NCBI RefSeq assembly: GCF_000227135.1
Contig: NC_018239.1
Coordinates: 124,001 to 188,000, forward strand
DNA: 64,000 nt
Origin: Leishmania donovani
Lineage: Eukaryota > Euglenozoa > Kinetoplastea > Trypanosomatida > Trypanosomatidae
Direction of reading: 5' to 3'
The position numbers and the translations under genes are program-made. A model generated the notes under the pieces. That model saw only the letters and a list, made by a program, of their open reading frames with translations, had not been told where the DNA came from and ran no database searches. How positions within the stretch are numbered: the first letter of the stretch is position 1; each line of letters starts with the position of its first letter. Below are positions 30,223 through 40,282 of the stretch, piece by piece.

Positions 30223-31335
30223 ATGGTTGTCTCACTCATCGGCCCGCTGGACTCACCGTACGTGCAGCGCACGCTGCTCGTCGCCGCGTACGCCGGTATT
30301 CAGCTGAAGCTGGTGCCGATCCAGATTGGGAGGGAGAACGAGACGGAGGAGTACCGCCTCAACTGCCATCCCATGCAGCGCGTGCCGGTCATGAAGACGG
30401 ATGAGGGGTACCTGTTCGAGTCCAACGCGATGATCCGCTACTTGGCACGTACGGAGGTCATGCTCGTGCCCGTGAGCGCCGGCATCGACAGCGCCGGGGC
30501 GAACAACGAGAAGATCCCGCACCCGCAGTACCCGATCCCGTATGCCATGTATGGTCACTCGCTGCTGGAGTCCACGCAGGTGGACAGCTGGCTTGATTTT
30601 GCCATCACGCGCATCGACTTCTACACAAGGCAGTTCTTCGCGTACGAGCACAAGACGGGGCCAAAGCCGGCCGCAGACATGAAGACGCTGCTATGCAAGA
30701 GCCTCGACGGACTCGAGCGGCGTTTAGCCTACCTAAAGGAGGCTTGCCGCGCTCTCGTGCAGCAGTCCGGCTCGCTGACGTCGCGCTCCGTTATGACGGA
30801 CGAGGAGCTGGTCTGGAACGAGGAGGACTACATGGCCTCTCGCGCGACGCGTGATTCGCGCCTCAGCTCCGTGTACAACGTGGCCGGGTCGATTCGGCAG
30901 CGCCACATGGAAAAGGAGCGGCAGGAGCGGGAGAAGCAGCTGATGCTCATCAAGAAGACCACCGACGAGGCGCTGGGCAAGGAGGAGGGCGCCGACGACC
31001 CTCACCCCTCCAGCCGTCGCCCGTCAGTGTCGCGGGACAGCATGGCTATCTCGGCAACGCCGCGCGCGTCGGTGCTGATGTCGGCTCGCAGCACCATGGG
31101 CAGCGCTGCCTCCGTCGTGCAGCGCCATGATCTGCTCTTCCTTGTCGGGGGCTCGCTGACGGCTGCGGATCTCGTGATGGCCATGTCGCTCCACGGTGTC
31201 CTGTGCTGCCAAGAGCTGAAGCCGGTGCTTACTTCCAAGTATCCGAACTCGTTCAAATACTACAAGAGTGTGCTGATGCTGCCTGTTGCGGCGGAGGTGA
31301 GGAAGGCAATTCGCCTGAGCATCATCAAGGAGTAG
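30223..31335 (+). CDS. Glutathione S-transferase / eEF1B-gamma-like protein with internal insertion
   Basis: A 370-residue protein starting at ATG 30223. Residues 1-90 resemble the thioredoxin-fold GST N-terminal domain: GPLDSPYVQRTLLVAAYAG at the start, then the cis-Pro RVPVMKT strand and the FESNAMIRYLAR helix, the pattern of eEF1B-gamma and related translation-linked GST folds. The GST C-terminal helical domain begins with WLDFAITRIDFYTRQFF. It is interrupted at about residue 185 by roughly 110-120 charged, Ser-rich residues including a probable coiled coil (RQRHMEKERQEREKQL). It then resumes with LLFLVGGSLTAADLVMAMSL, the D-containing N-capping motif of GST-C. The eEF1B-gamma C-terminal domain is absent. 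A GST-fold scaffold in an aminoacyl-tRNA synthetase or elongation-factor complex is possible, but that is inference; glutathione-transferase activity cannot be assumed. Confidence 0.82.
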   Translation: MVVSLIGPLDSPYVQRTLLVAAYAGIQLKLVPIQIGRENETEEYRLNCHPMQRVPVMKTDEGYLFESNAMIRYLARTEVMLVPVSAGIDSAGANNEKIPHPQYPIPYAMYGHSLLESTQVDSWLDFAITRIDFYTRQFFAYEHKTGPKPAADMKTLLCKSLDGLERRLAYLKEACRALVQQSGSLTSRSVMTDEELVWNEEDYMASRATRDSRLSSVYNVAGSIRQRHMEKERQEREKQLMLIKKTTDEALGKEEGADDPHPSSRRPSVSRDSMAISATPRASVLMSARSTMGSAASVVQRHDLLFLVGGSLTAADLVMAMSLHGVLCCQELKPVLTSKYPNSFKYYKSVLMLPVAAEVRKAIRLSIIKE

Positions 31336-33260
31336 CAAGGGAGGGAGGGGGAGAGAAAGGCGTCTGGCGGACGGGTGGCAGCTGCACTGACAGAAAGTCG
31401 GCGTTAACGGCAGGAGGAGGCAGCCTCACGGAGCTACATGCACATGTCCCTTTCGTGTCGTGACGGTGGCACCGGCGACTTGGAAGCTCCCTGATGTGAG
31501 AAGGCGCCGGTGTGGTGGGCCTTCATTCCGGTCGTTGTCGCGCCTTTCAGGCATCCGTGCTGCCCTGGCGCCCCCACTCTACCCCACCCTCTTCCACTAG
31601 TACGTCTTCGAGCCATCGACTGCCTCCGACTTTCAGTCTCTCTCGCTTGGACTCCCCTATTTCTATAGATCTATATTTCTCTATGTCGCTCTACTCGAAA
31701 AGGGCGGCGCCGAGGCGGTGCATGTCGACTGTGCAGCGGAGCCCTCTCTCTCTCTCTCTCTGACGACGCCTCCCCTCCTCCTCCTCGCCCCACCAACCCC
31801 GCGGCCCTCTCCTCTCCCCTCCCCTCCCCCGACTTCGCCAACGCGCGTGATCGTTGTGGGGGGAGGAGAGGGAGGGCTGGTCTCGTTTCTTTTACATCAT
31901 AGTTGCTCTTCGGCCTTGCTTGCCTGCTCTTCGTCCGCATCGGTGTGTGCGCGGGTGTGCGCATTCAACTTCAACCGCTCCCACTCGCTCTCGCCACCCC
32001 TTCCTCTCGCTGACCCATCTCGTGCCACTACCAACGGCAGCCTGTGCGCGTCGTTCCTCTGCACCATAGTCAGAGGCGAGAGAGCGACAGGCGCAGGGCA
32101 CGCCTCCCCTCACAGTTGTGTGTGTGTGTATGTGGTGTCTCTTTCTCAACTCTTTCGCTTCCTTTCATTGTTCACGTCGACGCCCCCTCCCTCCCTCTCC
32201 CCCTCCCGCACGCGTGCGCGTCCCTCTTCTCTGCATGCTCTTTTTTTTTTGCGGTGCCTGTTCTGCCTTCTCACCTCTGCTCGGCGGTGTGGCTGCTGGT
32301 CCGCCTGTGTAATCGGAGAGAGGCGGCGGTGTGCGACGGCGTGTGCTTTTTGTGTCTTCCTGCGCACTCTCCACTCGTCGCTCTCGCTCGCTTCTCCCTG
32401 AGTGCGTCGTTGGCTTACATTCTCGTAGTTCCTCACACACCTTCCGTCCACCACCGCCACCGCCCGCGCAGCTCCGAGCGTTACGGGGAGGGGGGCATTG
32501 GACGGCAACTACTTCAACGAAAATGTGTATCATTGGGTGTCTTGTTTCATGAAAGGGGGAGGAGGGGGGGGTGGGCCTCCGTCGCTTGTGTGTGTGTGTG
32601 TGTGTGCGTGTCTGGACTTGTCGGGTGCGTCGGTGGATCTTGTCCATCTCTTCGCTCCTCTCCGAAAAATCGGCAACCGCATACGTAAACGATGACGTCT
32701 TGAAGAAGGGGGGGGTGCACGATATGAAGCTGAAAGGCAGAGCACCCGTGGGTGTGTGATACAACTCTCAGGGCCCTGTGTGATGGGTAGCTGTCCTTTA
32801 TGCGGCACCACCCCTACCCCGGTGGAGGTCTCGCTCCTGCCGTTCGTGTAAGGCAGTGGAAACTGTAGAGGGGGGAAGCACGTGGGCACGATAGAGATGC
32901 GTGGCGCTCCGTGTGGCTGCAATTTGGGAGCGGCGGAGTTGCGAGGTATTGAGTACACACACACACACGCTCGCGCGCATCGCCGTGTATGCCTGCGTGT
33001 TTACCAATGCCGATATCAAGTGATGTTTCTGCCTTCCTGTCTCTTTCTCTGCCCCATCTTCTCCCGCACGGCTCTGTCCCTCACCGCCACTGTCCCATGA
33101 CACGTTTGCCTTCAAATCACACGTGTGCGCATATGGCTGTGCGGGTGTGCAGTCAAGCACAGCGTGCGCGGATCATCTCGTGGCATATTTTGCCACCCGG
33201 CACGACCAAGCGCAGCGTTTTGCTGAAGCACGAACACAAGCAGGAGCGGCAGCGCTGCAC
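31336..33260 (+). other. Intergenic region; no gene seen
   Basis: Pyrimidine-rich tracts (about 31590-31830 and 32160-32275), a T run at about 32241-32250, GT runs near 32119-32130 and 32588-32606, and G runs near 32555-32575. Every open frame is low-complexity. A C/T-rich tract at 33029-33090 followed by the first AG at 33151-33152 is the likely acceptor for the 33261 gene. Confidence 0.6.
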
Positions 33261-34214
33261 ATGCCTGCGAATAGCTCTGCAGCGCCACGCCTCAGCAGCG
33301 GCAGCCTGGCGGCAGCGTGCGAGTCGTACGGCGTCGACAGCCGACTGCTCTACAACGACATTGAGCAACTCTCGAAAAAGCGCTTCGACTACGCGCAACG
33401 CCTCATTTTGTGGAGTCGACTGCTGAGCGCAGCCTCGATGGTCGCGGCTGGGGCGGCCGGTGTCGCGGTCTACTACCAGCAAGCGCAGATCTACCGTGTC
33501 TGGCGGCTGCGCAACCCCCGCAAGGTACACAGGCTCGTGCAGTTCGCCGTGCTGAGTGGCAGTTTCTGCCTCTGCAACGTGTTGTTTCTCATTAGCCCCG
33601 TCGGCCCCATGCGCTTACATGAAAAGGAGCTCTCTCGGACGAAGCAGCTGGACGTCATTGCTGTCGCTGCACTCGTGCAGGAACAGAACTTCCGAACAGT
33701 GTCCGCGTGGGCGCATGCTGCAGCTGATGCAGGCCGACTGGCACCCGCCCCCTCCTCGTCCACGGTGCCGCCATCGCCTGCCGGCGCCGCCACAAACACC
33801 ATAGAGTGCGGAAGGGAGGAAGACGGTGGAATAGGATCGGAGCCGCAGTCGGTGTGGAGAGAGGTTGTGCTGGATCCGACGCAGCTGCTGCAGCTGCCTT
33901 GTGAGCGCAAGACACAACAGAAACGAGCGGCTCCCGTTGATAAGGCAAAGACCGGCACTGATGCAGACATGCTGGCCGTCAAGAAGCAGCTCTCCTCTCA
34001 GTTACTGGTCAACTCCGAAAGTGGCAGCAACTCGGGGCGGGGTGGCAGTGAGGCCACCTCTGCAGCCGAGCCGCCCACATGGCGACAGCAGCCGCGGCGC
34101 GTGTGGAGTCGCACAGCGGACACCGCGGAGCTGCAGCAGTTGAAAGATGAATGCGTCGTCATGTGGGAGGGGCTCGTGGCGGAGAAGACAGCTATCGTAC
34201 AGAAAGTCTTTTGA
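33261..34214 (+). CDS. Hypothetical two-helix membrane protein
   Basis: A 317-residue protein that I do not recognise. The frame stays open upstream without an ATG; ATG 33261 is the first ATG after the predicted acceptor at 33151-33152. After about 45 residues containing a SYGVDSRLLYNDIEQLSKKRFDYA helix come two hydrophobic segments, about 48-71 and 92-113, separated by a basic loop (RVWRLRNPRKVHR). The rest is a soluble, Ser/Ala/Gln-rich C-terminal tail of about 200 residues with a short helix at the end (LQQLKDECVVMWEGLVAEK). The hairpin with a positively charged loop would suit a mitochondrial or ER membrane protein, but there is no clear targeting signal. No enzymatic motif is visible. 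Confidence 0.75.
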   Translation: MPANSSAAPRLSSGSLAAACESYGVDSRLLYNDIEQLSKKRFDYAQRLILWSRLLSAASMVAAGAAGVAVYYQQAQIYRVWRLRNPRKVHRLVQFAVLSGSFCLCNVLFLISPVGPMRLHEKELSRTKQLDVIAVAALVQEQNFRTVSAWAHAAADAGRLAPAPSSSTVPPSPAGAATNTIECGREEDGGIGSEPQSVWREVVLDPTQLLQLPCERKTQQKRAAPVDKAKTGTDADMLAVKKQLSSQLLVNSESGSNSGRGGSEATSAAEPPTWRQQPRRVWSRTADTAELQQLKDECVVMWEGLVAEKTAIVQKVF

Positions 34215-34978
34215 TGTATCGCCCATCTCTCTCTCTGGTCAACCTCCTTCGTGCGCTGCAATGGGAAGGGCAGGGCAGGCCAACTAAGAAGGCGACGGCG
34301 AGGTCACAGCAAGGCTGCTGGTGTCTAAACGGCCCCCACCCCCACCCCATTCAGCTCGGTGCATCTCTGTTCGCGTGTGTACGGGTGCGTTCTTGTTGTC
34401 AGGAGTTACAGTGAGTGTTGTAGTTTGATGCATCCATCCTTGAGGCAATGGCCGCAACACATACACACACGCACACCGCCCCCCACCCCACCCCTTCTCG
34501 TGCCATCGGCAGCAGCTGCCATGGGGTGAGGGGGGCTACTTGGCATCTTTGGTGTGGGGCCCCTTCCTCCACATGAGGTCGCTGGTTCGCCGCCGGTGTT
34601 GTGTGAAGGCGTGGGCAACTCTCGGCCACCTGCGGAATCTATGTGTCTGCAACCCCTTCTCGCATGTGCGTAACGGTCAACCTCCTCCACAATGCCCTGC
34701 CTCCTCCTCCTATCCTCCTCCCGTTTCTTGTACGGCTGCCATCCGCTCACGCGATGGACTCACGCACCGCGACACGTCATGCGTGTCGCCTCACTATCAC
34801 CCCTCTCCCCCGCCACGGATGAAGTCCATCGTCCACCTGCGATAGAACACACACACACACAAACAGAACATATTTCTTGTTTGGACATTCGTTTTTTTGG
34901 CTCGAAAAGGGCCGTTGTCGTCGTCGTCGCTTCCTTTTCTGTACTGCTTTGCACTTCTCCCCCTCCCCCGCCACCGTG

Positions 34979-35044
34979 CCTGTACGTGTACGTGTACGTG
35001 TGCGTGTGCGTGTGCGTGTGCGTGTGCGTGTGCGTGTGCGTGCG
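34979..35044. repeat. Tandem hexamer repeat (GTGTAC/GTGTGC)n
   Basis: About ten 6-bp units, first GTAC-containing and then GTGC-containing, in an otherwise C/T-rich stretch. Likely slippage-prone; no coding role. Confidence 0.8.
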
Positions 35045-38000
35045 TCTCCCACGCTCACCCCACTTCGTGCCTGTTCAGCCGTTCTTCTTTCCTATTTCTT
35101 ATTCTGTCTGTTCGTTTGCATGTGCGTGCGTGCGTTTGACGTTCATTGAGAGAAGCGTTTTATCAGCCCTTCCCTCAGCAGAGCCCTCCCATCTGCCCAC
35201 ACACCGGGAGCCTCGTCTGCCTTGCACCCCATCTCTCCCTCGCTTCCTCTCTTCATCCTCCATTTCCGTTTTTGCTCGCTCCACGATTCGAGGCTCGACT
35301 CACGACAAGGAAGTGCAGGAGTGCAGCCACGTTCAGGCAAGCAAGGACATCATCTATACTCACACACGCACATCGATATATATATATATACTTTTAAGTG
35401 ATAGACGAGCAGGTCAACGAAGGGAAAGACAACAGAAAAGTGCGAGAGGCGCAGAACGGCGTGGCTGTGAGAAGGACAGACAGAGAGAGATCACACATCA
35501 CCACACAAAACACCGATCGAAGGCTGAGAGGCGACGTGGTTGGCATCGACACATCGCAGCCGTTTTGTTTTTGTTGTTGTTTTGTGTTCCTAACTCTCTC
35601 TCACTCTCTTTTACTTTCCTCGAGGCACACACAACTGCATCACGCATAAACACGCGAGCATCCCAACGGCAAGTGGTCGTTGCGTCTGTGCACCGCGCCA
35701 CACAACGAGGGCTTCGGCGCAGAGCATCGCCATCGGGAGCGGAAGCGAGGGAAAAGGCACACAGTGAAACGGTTAAGGTGCTCTTGTGTTTGCTTCCACC
35801 CTGCCTGATCGTTGTCGTGTCTCTGTTCAGGTGACGCTCCTCTTCCTCCTGCGTACTTGTGTGTGCATGCGTGTCCCGGCAGTCTGTGCAGACGCGATAG
35901 CAGACATTGTTCATTGTGTTATTCGACACAAACAACCTCATCATCCCTGTCTGCGCGGCCCGTCTCCACTGCCACCACCACCACCACCCACCCCATCGCC
36001 TCTAAGCTGTATCACCCGCCAAGAGAAGGCGGTAGTAAATAAGAAGGCCTCCTCCTCTCTCCCCCCCCTCCTTTGGTCGTCACACGAAGAGCGAGCGTGC
36101 GAGACAAGGACGCAACTTGTGAGGGCTCCCTCATCGCCCGTGGCGTATACACACACAGCAAAGTCCCGAGAAAGATAATAGTAGACTTGCACGTTGGCTC
36201 GGTTGTCTGTCTGTTTCGGTTCATCGTCCCGTCTCGTACTTCCCAGCGCCTCTCACCTACGCCTGAAGCGCACAGACACTCGCGTGTCGGTGTTCTTGTG
36301 TTCGTGCTTGAGGGGCTGCGGCACGACACGGCCCGACGCTCATTCTTTGCGCTTGTATTTCTCTTTGTTGTCTGTCGTTCTTACTCTCTCTCTCTGCTGG
36401 AGGCTTTCGCTTCTCTCGCTCGTTCTCGCTCTCTCGCCGCGTGCGTGCTTGTCTCGGTGTGTCGGTGTGTGGCCATTAGAGGCTCCACTAGTTGAGTTTC
36501 TTTGTGGGGTGTGTCGTGTGTTCTTCGCGTTGTCTTCTTTTTTTCTTGCGGCGTCTCTCCCGCTCCCGTTATTTCCTTCGTTCTCGTCCGTTGACCGTTG
36601 TTGTTGCCGCTGCTGCTGCTGCTTGTTGTTGTTTCTTACAGACGCTCGCCCGCCTCCTCACTTCTTCTCCCTCCATCACTTCTCCATCGTCATCTGCACT
36701 TCTCTTCTTTCTTTTTCGTGTTTCGGACCCGCCATCCGCCCCACACCGTCGCCACCCCCCTCCTCCTCCTCCTCCTCCTCCTCCTCCTCTCTCCTTCTCG
36801 TTCCCTCTCTCCCACTTTCCCATTCCGCGTACGTTGGCCTTCGCGGCGGGGTGCACTGAAGAGTACGCGAACGGTGTGACAGTGCGTAGGTGATTTGGCC
36901 CCTTTTGTTTGTGTTTGTGTGTGCGCGTGCGTGTGTGTGTGTGTGTGTCTCCCTGCGTTGTTGGTTTGCCTTGTTTCTTTCGCTTCCCCACCATCACCAT
37001 CATCCCCCTTCCCTTCCTTTGTACCCTCGTGAACCGCTCACACGCGCAAGCAAGCACTCCCCCACCTCCTCCCTTTTTGTACCCTCACATCTCCCTCCCC
37101 CCCTCTCCCCCTCCCTCCCTGTGTTGGTGTGCGTGTGCGTGTCTGTTGTTGTTGTTTTCAGTTCTCTGCTGCTGCGGCTTACCTTCGTGTGGTCAAGTCC
37201 CTCTTTTCACGTCATTCCCTCTTCCCGTGCTCGTCTTGCCACATCCGACCTCGCGTGTTTGTGGGGTGCGCGTAGTCCGTGTACGCGTCTGTCGGGGGTA
37301 CTTTGAGTCCCCACCATTCCCTGTCTTTCTCCCCTCCCCCCTCTCTCGCCGACTATCCCACGAGTAGTCCCTTTCTGTGTTAGGTTGTGTGCAGGGCGTC
37401 AGTTTGTGTGTTGATTGCATCGCTGGTGTCGTTGCTGGCCTTGTTACTGTCGTTGTGTTGCGTTGGGCGTGTCTCTCCTCCCTCCCTCCCTCCCTCCCCC
37501 CCCATCCCCCCTCCCACTTCAGTTTTTCATCCCCAAAGCAGACTGCATAACGAAACGCGGAGACGCACGCAAGCTCCATCATCAGACGCATTCTTAAGAG
37601 AGCGCGCGCGCTCGCTGGACAAGGCACGCGCGTGCCTTTCACGTACGCTTCAAGTATCGGACTCGCCACCGCCGCCGCCTTCCTCTTTTTGGTGGTTTGG
37701 GGTGCTTGCATAATCATCGAAAGAGAATTGGAGGAGGAGATCAAAGACCTGACGACGGCCGACAAGCACGAAGGGTACGGTGTGATCGAGGTGCAGGACG
37801 GCTCAAGGCCGCCGTCTCTTCGTTCCACTTGCCACGCCCTCTCTCTCTCTCTTCACGTACCCCCTCCTCCTACGACCTTCCGTCTCGCCATCTCTAACCG
37901 CTGCACAGAATCACGAAATAACGCATCGGTGACGCGGCGTCCTCTTCCCTACGTAACGTAGACATCTTGCGTGTGTTTGTGTGCGTGTGTGTGTGTGTGT

Positions 38001-40200
38001 GTGTTGCGCTCTGTTGTTTTGTTTTGTTTCTGTCGTGTTTCGGACTGTCGTCTCCCCTACCTCTCTCCTGGTCCTCCATACCGACTCCGTTTCTTGTGCT
38101 CGTCTCCGCTGTCCCGCCTCCTCCCCTTCTACATTCTGCAACCTCTCCGCGCCGACGGCTTCGTGATCAGTGTCTCTTTCGTGTCCCTGTTTCGTGTCCT
38201 TCTCAAGCTGCACAGGCGCCTGCCGCAGCTTCTTCCCGTCCCGAAAGCAGAACGAAGCGGAAAGGACGCGGAGGCGGCACTCGTTCGTTGTCGCTTGCGG
38301 CTGACGTGTCGCTGCTACCCTTGCTCTCTCTCTCTCCATTCCCGCGCACCGCGTGCGTGCGTGCGTGAGGCAGAGCTCGCTCGCTGCTGGTCGATTATTT
38401 ACTTACTCTTAGAATCATTCAGAGATCGCACAGAGACGTGTAGACGTGTCTGTCTACCCGTCTGTGTGTGTGTGTGTGTGTGTGTGCGTGCCGGTGGCAG
38501 TCGTGGTGCTCGGAAAGGAGAAGACGAAGGCGGAACGAAAAACTTCGTAGGCGTCCATCGTTCGTTCCCGTCGATACACCGGTGCTTCGATAGAGTGAGA
38601 GATTCGGTGCCGTCCAAGCGCTCACCCTCGCCTCCACGGCACATCTGCCTCACCACGCACGTCGCCCTCTCCGCTCTCCCTGCACACGAAAAAGTTTTGT
38701 GTAGAGAGTGGGGGGGTCATCGCGACGGAAGAAGGCGACGCCCATCGGAGGTGCGTGTCTTCTCTGTAATTACAGAACAACAGACAAGTAGAGAAGCACA
38801 CGGAATCACAGATACGCGCGTCGTCGGCGAACCAACAGAAGACGGAAAGGGCGGATTCACACACGCACATACAGGGAGCAGATCAGACGACTCGGTGGTG
38901 CCTGTCGCCGTCTTGGTTGATTGGATCAGTGAAGATAGGCGGGGGAACACAAAAAAAGGTCCAAGTGACACGTAGTGGGCGCGTATAGCTCGAAGATCCA
39001 GCGGACGAGTCAGGCAGAAGCCGCACGAAAAGGGTTTGCTCACCGTCCCTCTCTGTCTCTGTCTTTGTCTGTCTGTGTCTCCGCGTATTGTTCTTGTGCG
39101 GATCTGTGGAGTCAGCACCTCTCTTCGTCTTTGTCTTCGTCATCACCCCTCCCCTCCCCCCTCTTTCCCCCGGCCGTTTTCCCTGGCATCGTTGCTGTCT
39201 GTGTGTTAGGCGTGCATCACACCTGTGCTGCGGCAGCGCGTCACCCATCTCCTCTCCTCACGCACGAGTATCCCAGCATCACTATCACCCCTTTTCTATC
39301 CCTTTTTTTTTCCTCATCATTTCTCGTCCTCAGTGCCCACCCCTCCCCACCCCCTCCATCACGAGACACACACACATACACACACACCTCGCTCTCGCTT
39401 CTCTCTTCCTTTGATCGCTGCCGTGGTGAGTGTTGCATTCTCTGTGCCTCCCCTTCATCCGTCCTCCCCCTCCCCCTCTTCAGACATCTTTCTTCTTTTC
39501 TTCGGGGTGGTGGTTGCTCGCTCTCGTCTCCCTCACGTGCACCATATCAAGTGTGTTCCTTAATACGCTTCTCTCCCGTGCCTGCGTGCGTCTGGAACTA
39601 AGCAACTGTGTGTGTGTGTGTGTGTGCCTGCACCTCATCTCCGCCGTCCTTCTCCCTACTCAGGTTCGAAAAGCACAGCGCACAGAGGAGGAGGAGGAGA
39701 AGGAAGAGGAGCACACATACGTCTTGGTCGTTTCTCTGTTGTGGTCGCGCGCTTCGACTTTCGCACTCCTAACACCTTCACCCCCTTAGCGTTTATGATA
39801 TATCGGTTTCTCTAGGCACGCAGACGAAGCGATACACGGGATTGGCTAGAGGGCTCTGTATCGTCTCTCTCCTCCCTCCCTCCCTCCACCCACCCATCCA
39901 TCCATCCGTCCATCCAGCTGCCGCGTGAAGGCATCTGTGTTGTGTTGCTGTTGTTGTCGTCGCTTGCTTCTTTGTTGGTGTCGCTCGGCTCAAGTTTTCC
40001 GTACCTCTCTCCTTGCTCGCTCTTCGGTTGCTTCGTAAGTCGCCTTCCTCTCCCTTTTCGTCTCTTCCCCCGTACTCTCGCCGCCGCCGCCGCCGCCGTC
40101 GTCGTCGTCGTCGCTTGCGTGTGCGTGTGTGCGCGTCGGCGCGGGAGGCTCGATTTCCCTTTCGTGTTGTTGTTTGCCACCGCCACCCCTCATCTCATCC

Positions 40201-40266
40201 CTGTCCACAAGTTTGTGCAGCTCCCTTCACCTTCACCTTCACCTGTGCATCTGTGCTTGTGTCTAG
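40201..40266 (+). promoter_or_regulatory. Probable trans-splice acceptor of the PUF gene
   Basis: A C/T-rich stretch with a CACCTT-type repeat is followed by AG at 40265-40266. The first ATG after it is 40283. Earlier acceptors in the long upstream pyrimidine region are possible. Confidence 0.4.
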
Positions 40267-40282
40267 CATCATCTTCAGCGCG

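Larger units (their letters stand above)
34215..40282 (+). other. 6-kb pyrimidine-rich interval without a supportable gene
   Basis: Many frames longer than 100 codons occur, but all translate to Ser/Leu/Val/Cys/Pro-rich repeats of CT or GT tracts and none resembles a protein family. It contains a hexamer repeat at 34979-35044, a CTC run near 36760-36788, GT runs near 36927-36949, 37979-38003, 38465-38487 and 39608-39626, and many C/T tracts. The largest plausible-looking frame, about 37632-37961 with one hydrophobic helix, starts at GTG and has no ATG at all. The interval is probably the 3' UTR of the membrane-protein gene and a very long 5' region of the PUF gene. A non-coding RNA cannot be excluded. 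Confidence 0.6.

Noticed and set aside
34692..35834. 380-codon frame in the 6-kb interval
   Set aside because: It runs through the GT hexamer repeat (poly Val/Cys) and CT tracts; composition is not protein-like.
37632..37961. 109-codon frame with one hydrophobic helix and an acidic stretch
   Set aside because: It begins at GTG and contains no ATG at all; the second half is CT-tract translation. Not supportable as a eukaryotic gene.
40013..40282. 90-codon N-terminal extension of the PUF frame with poly-Arg
   Set aside because: It starts at TTG and the Arg run is a translated CCG/TCG tract upstream of a probable splice acceptor; it is UTR.
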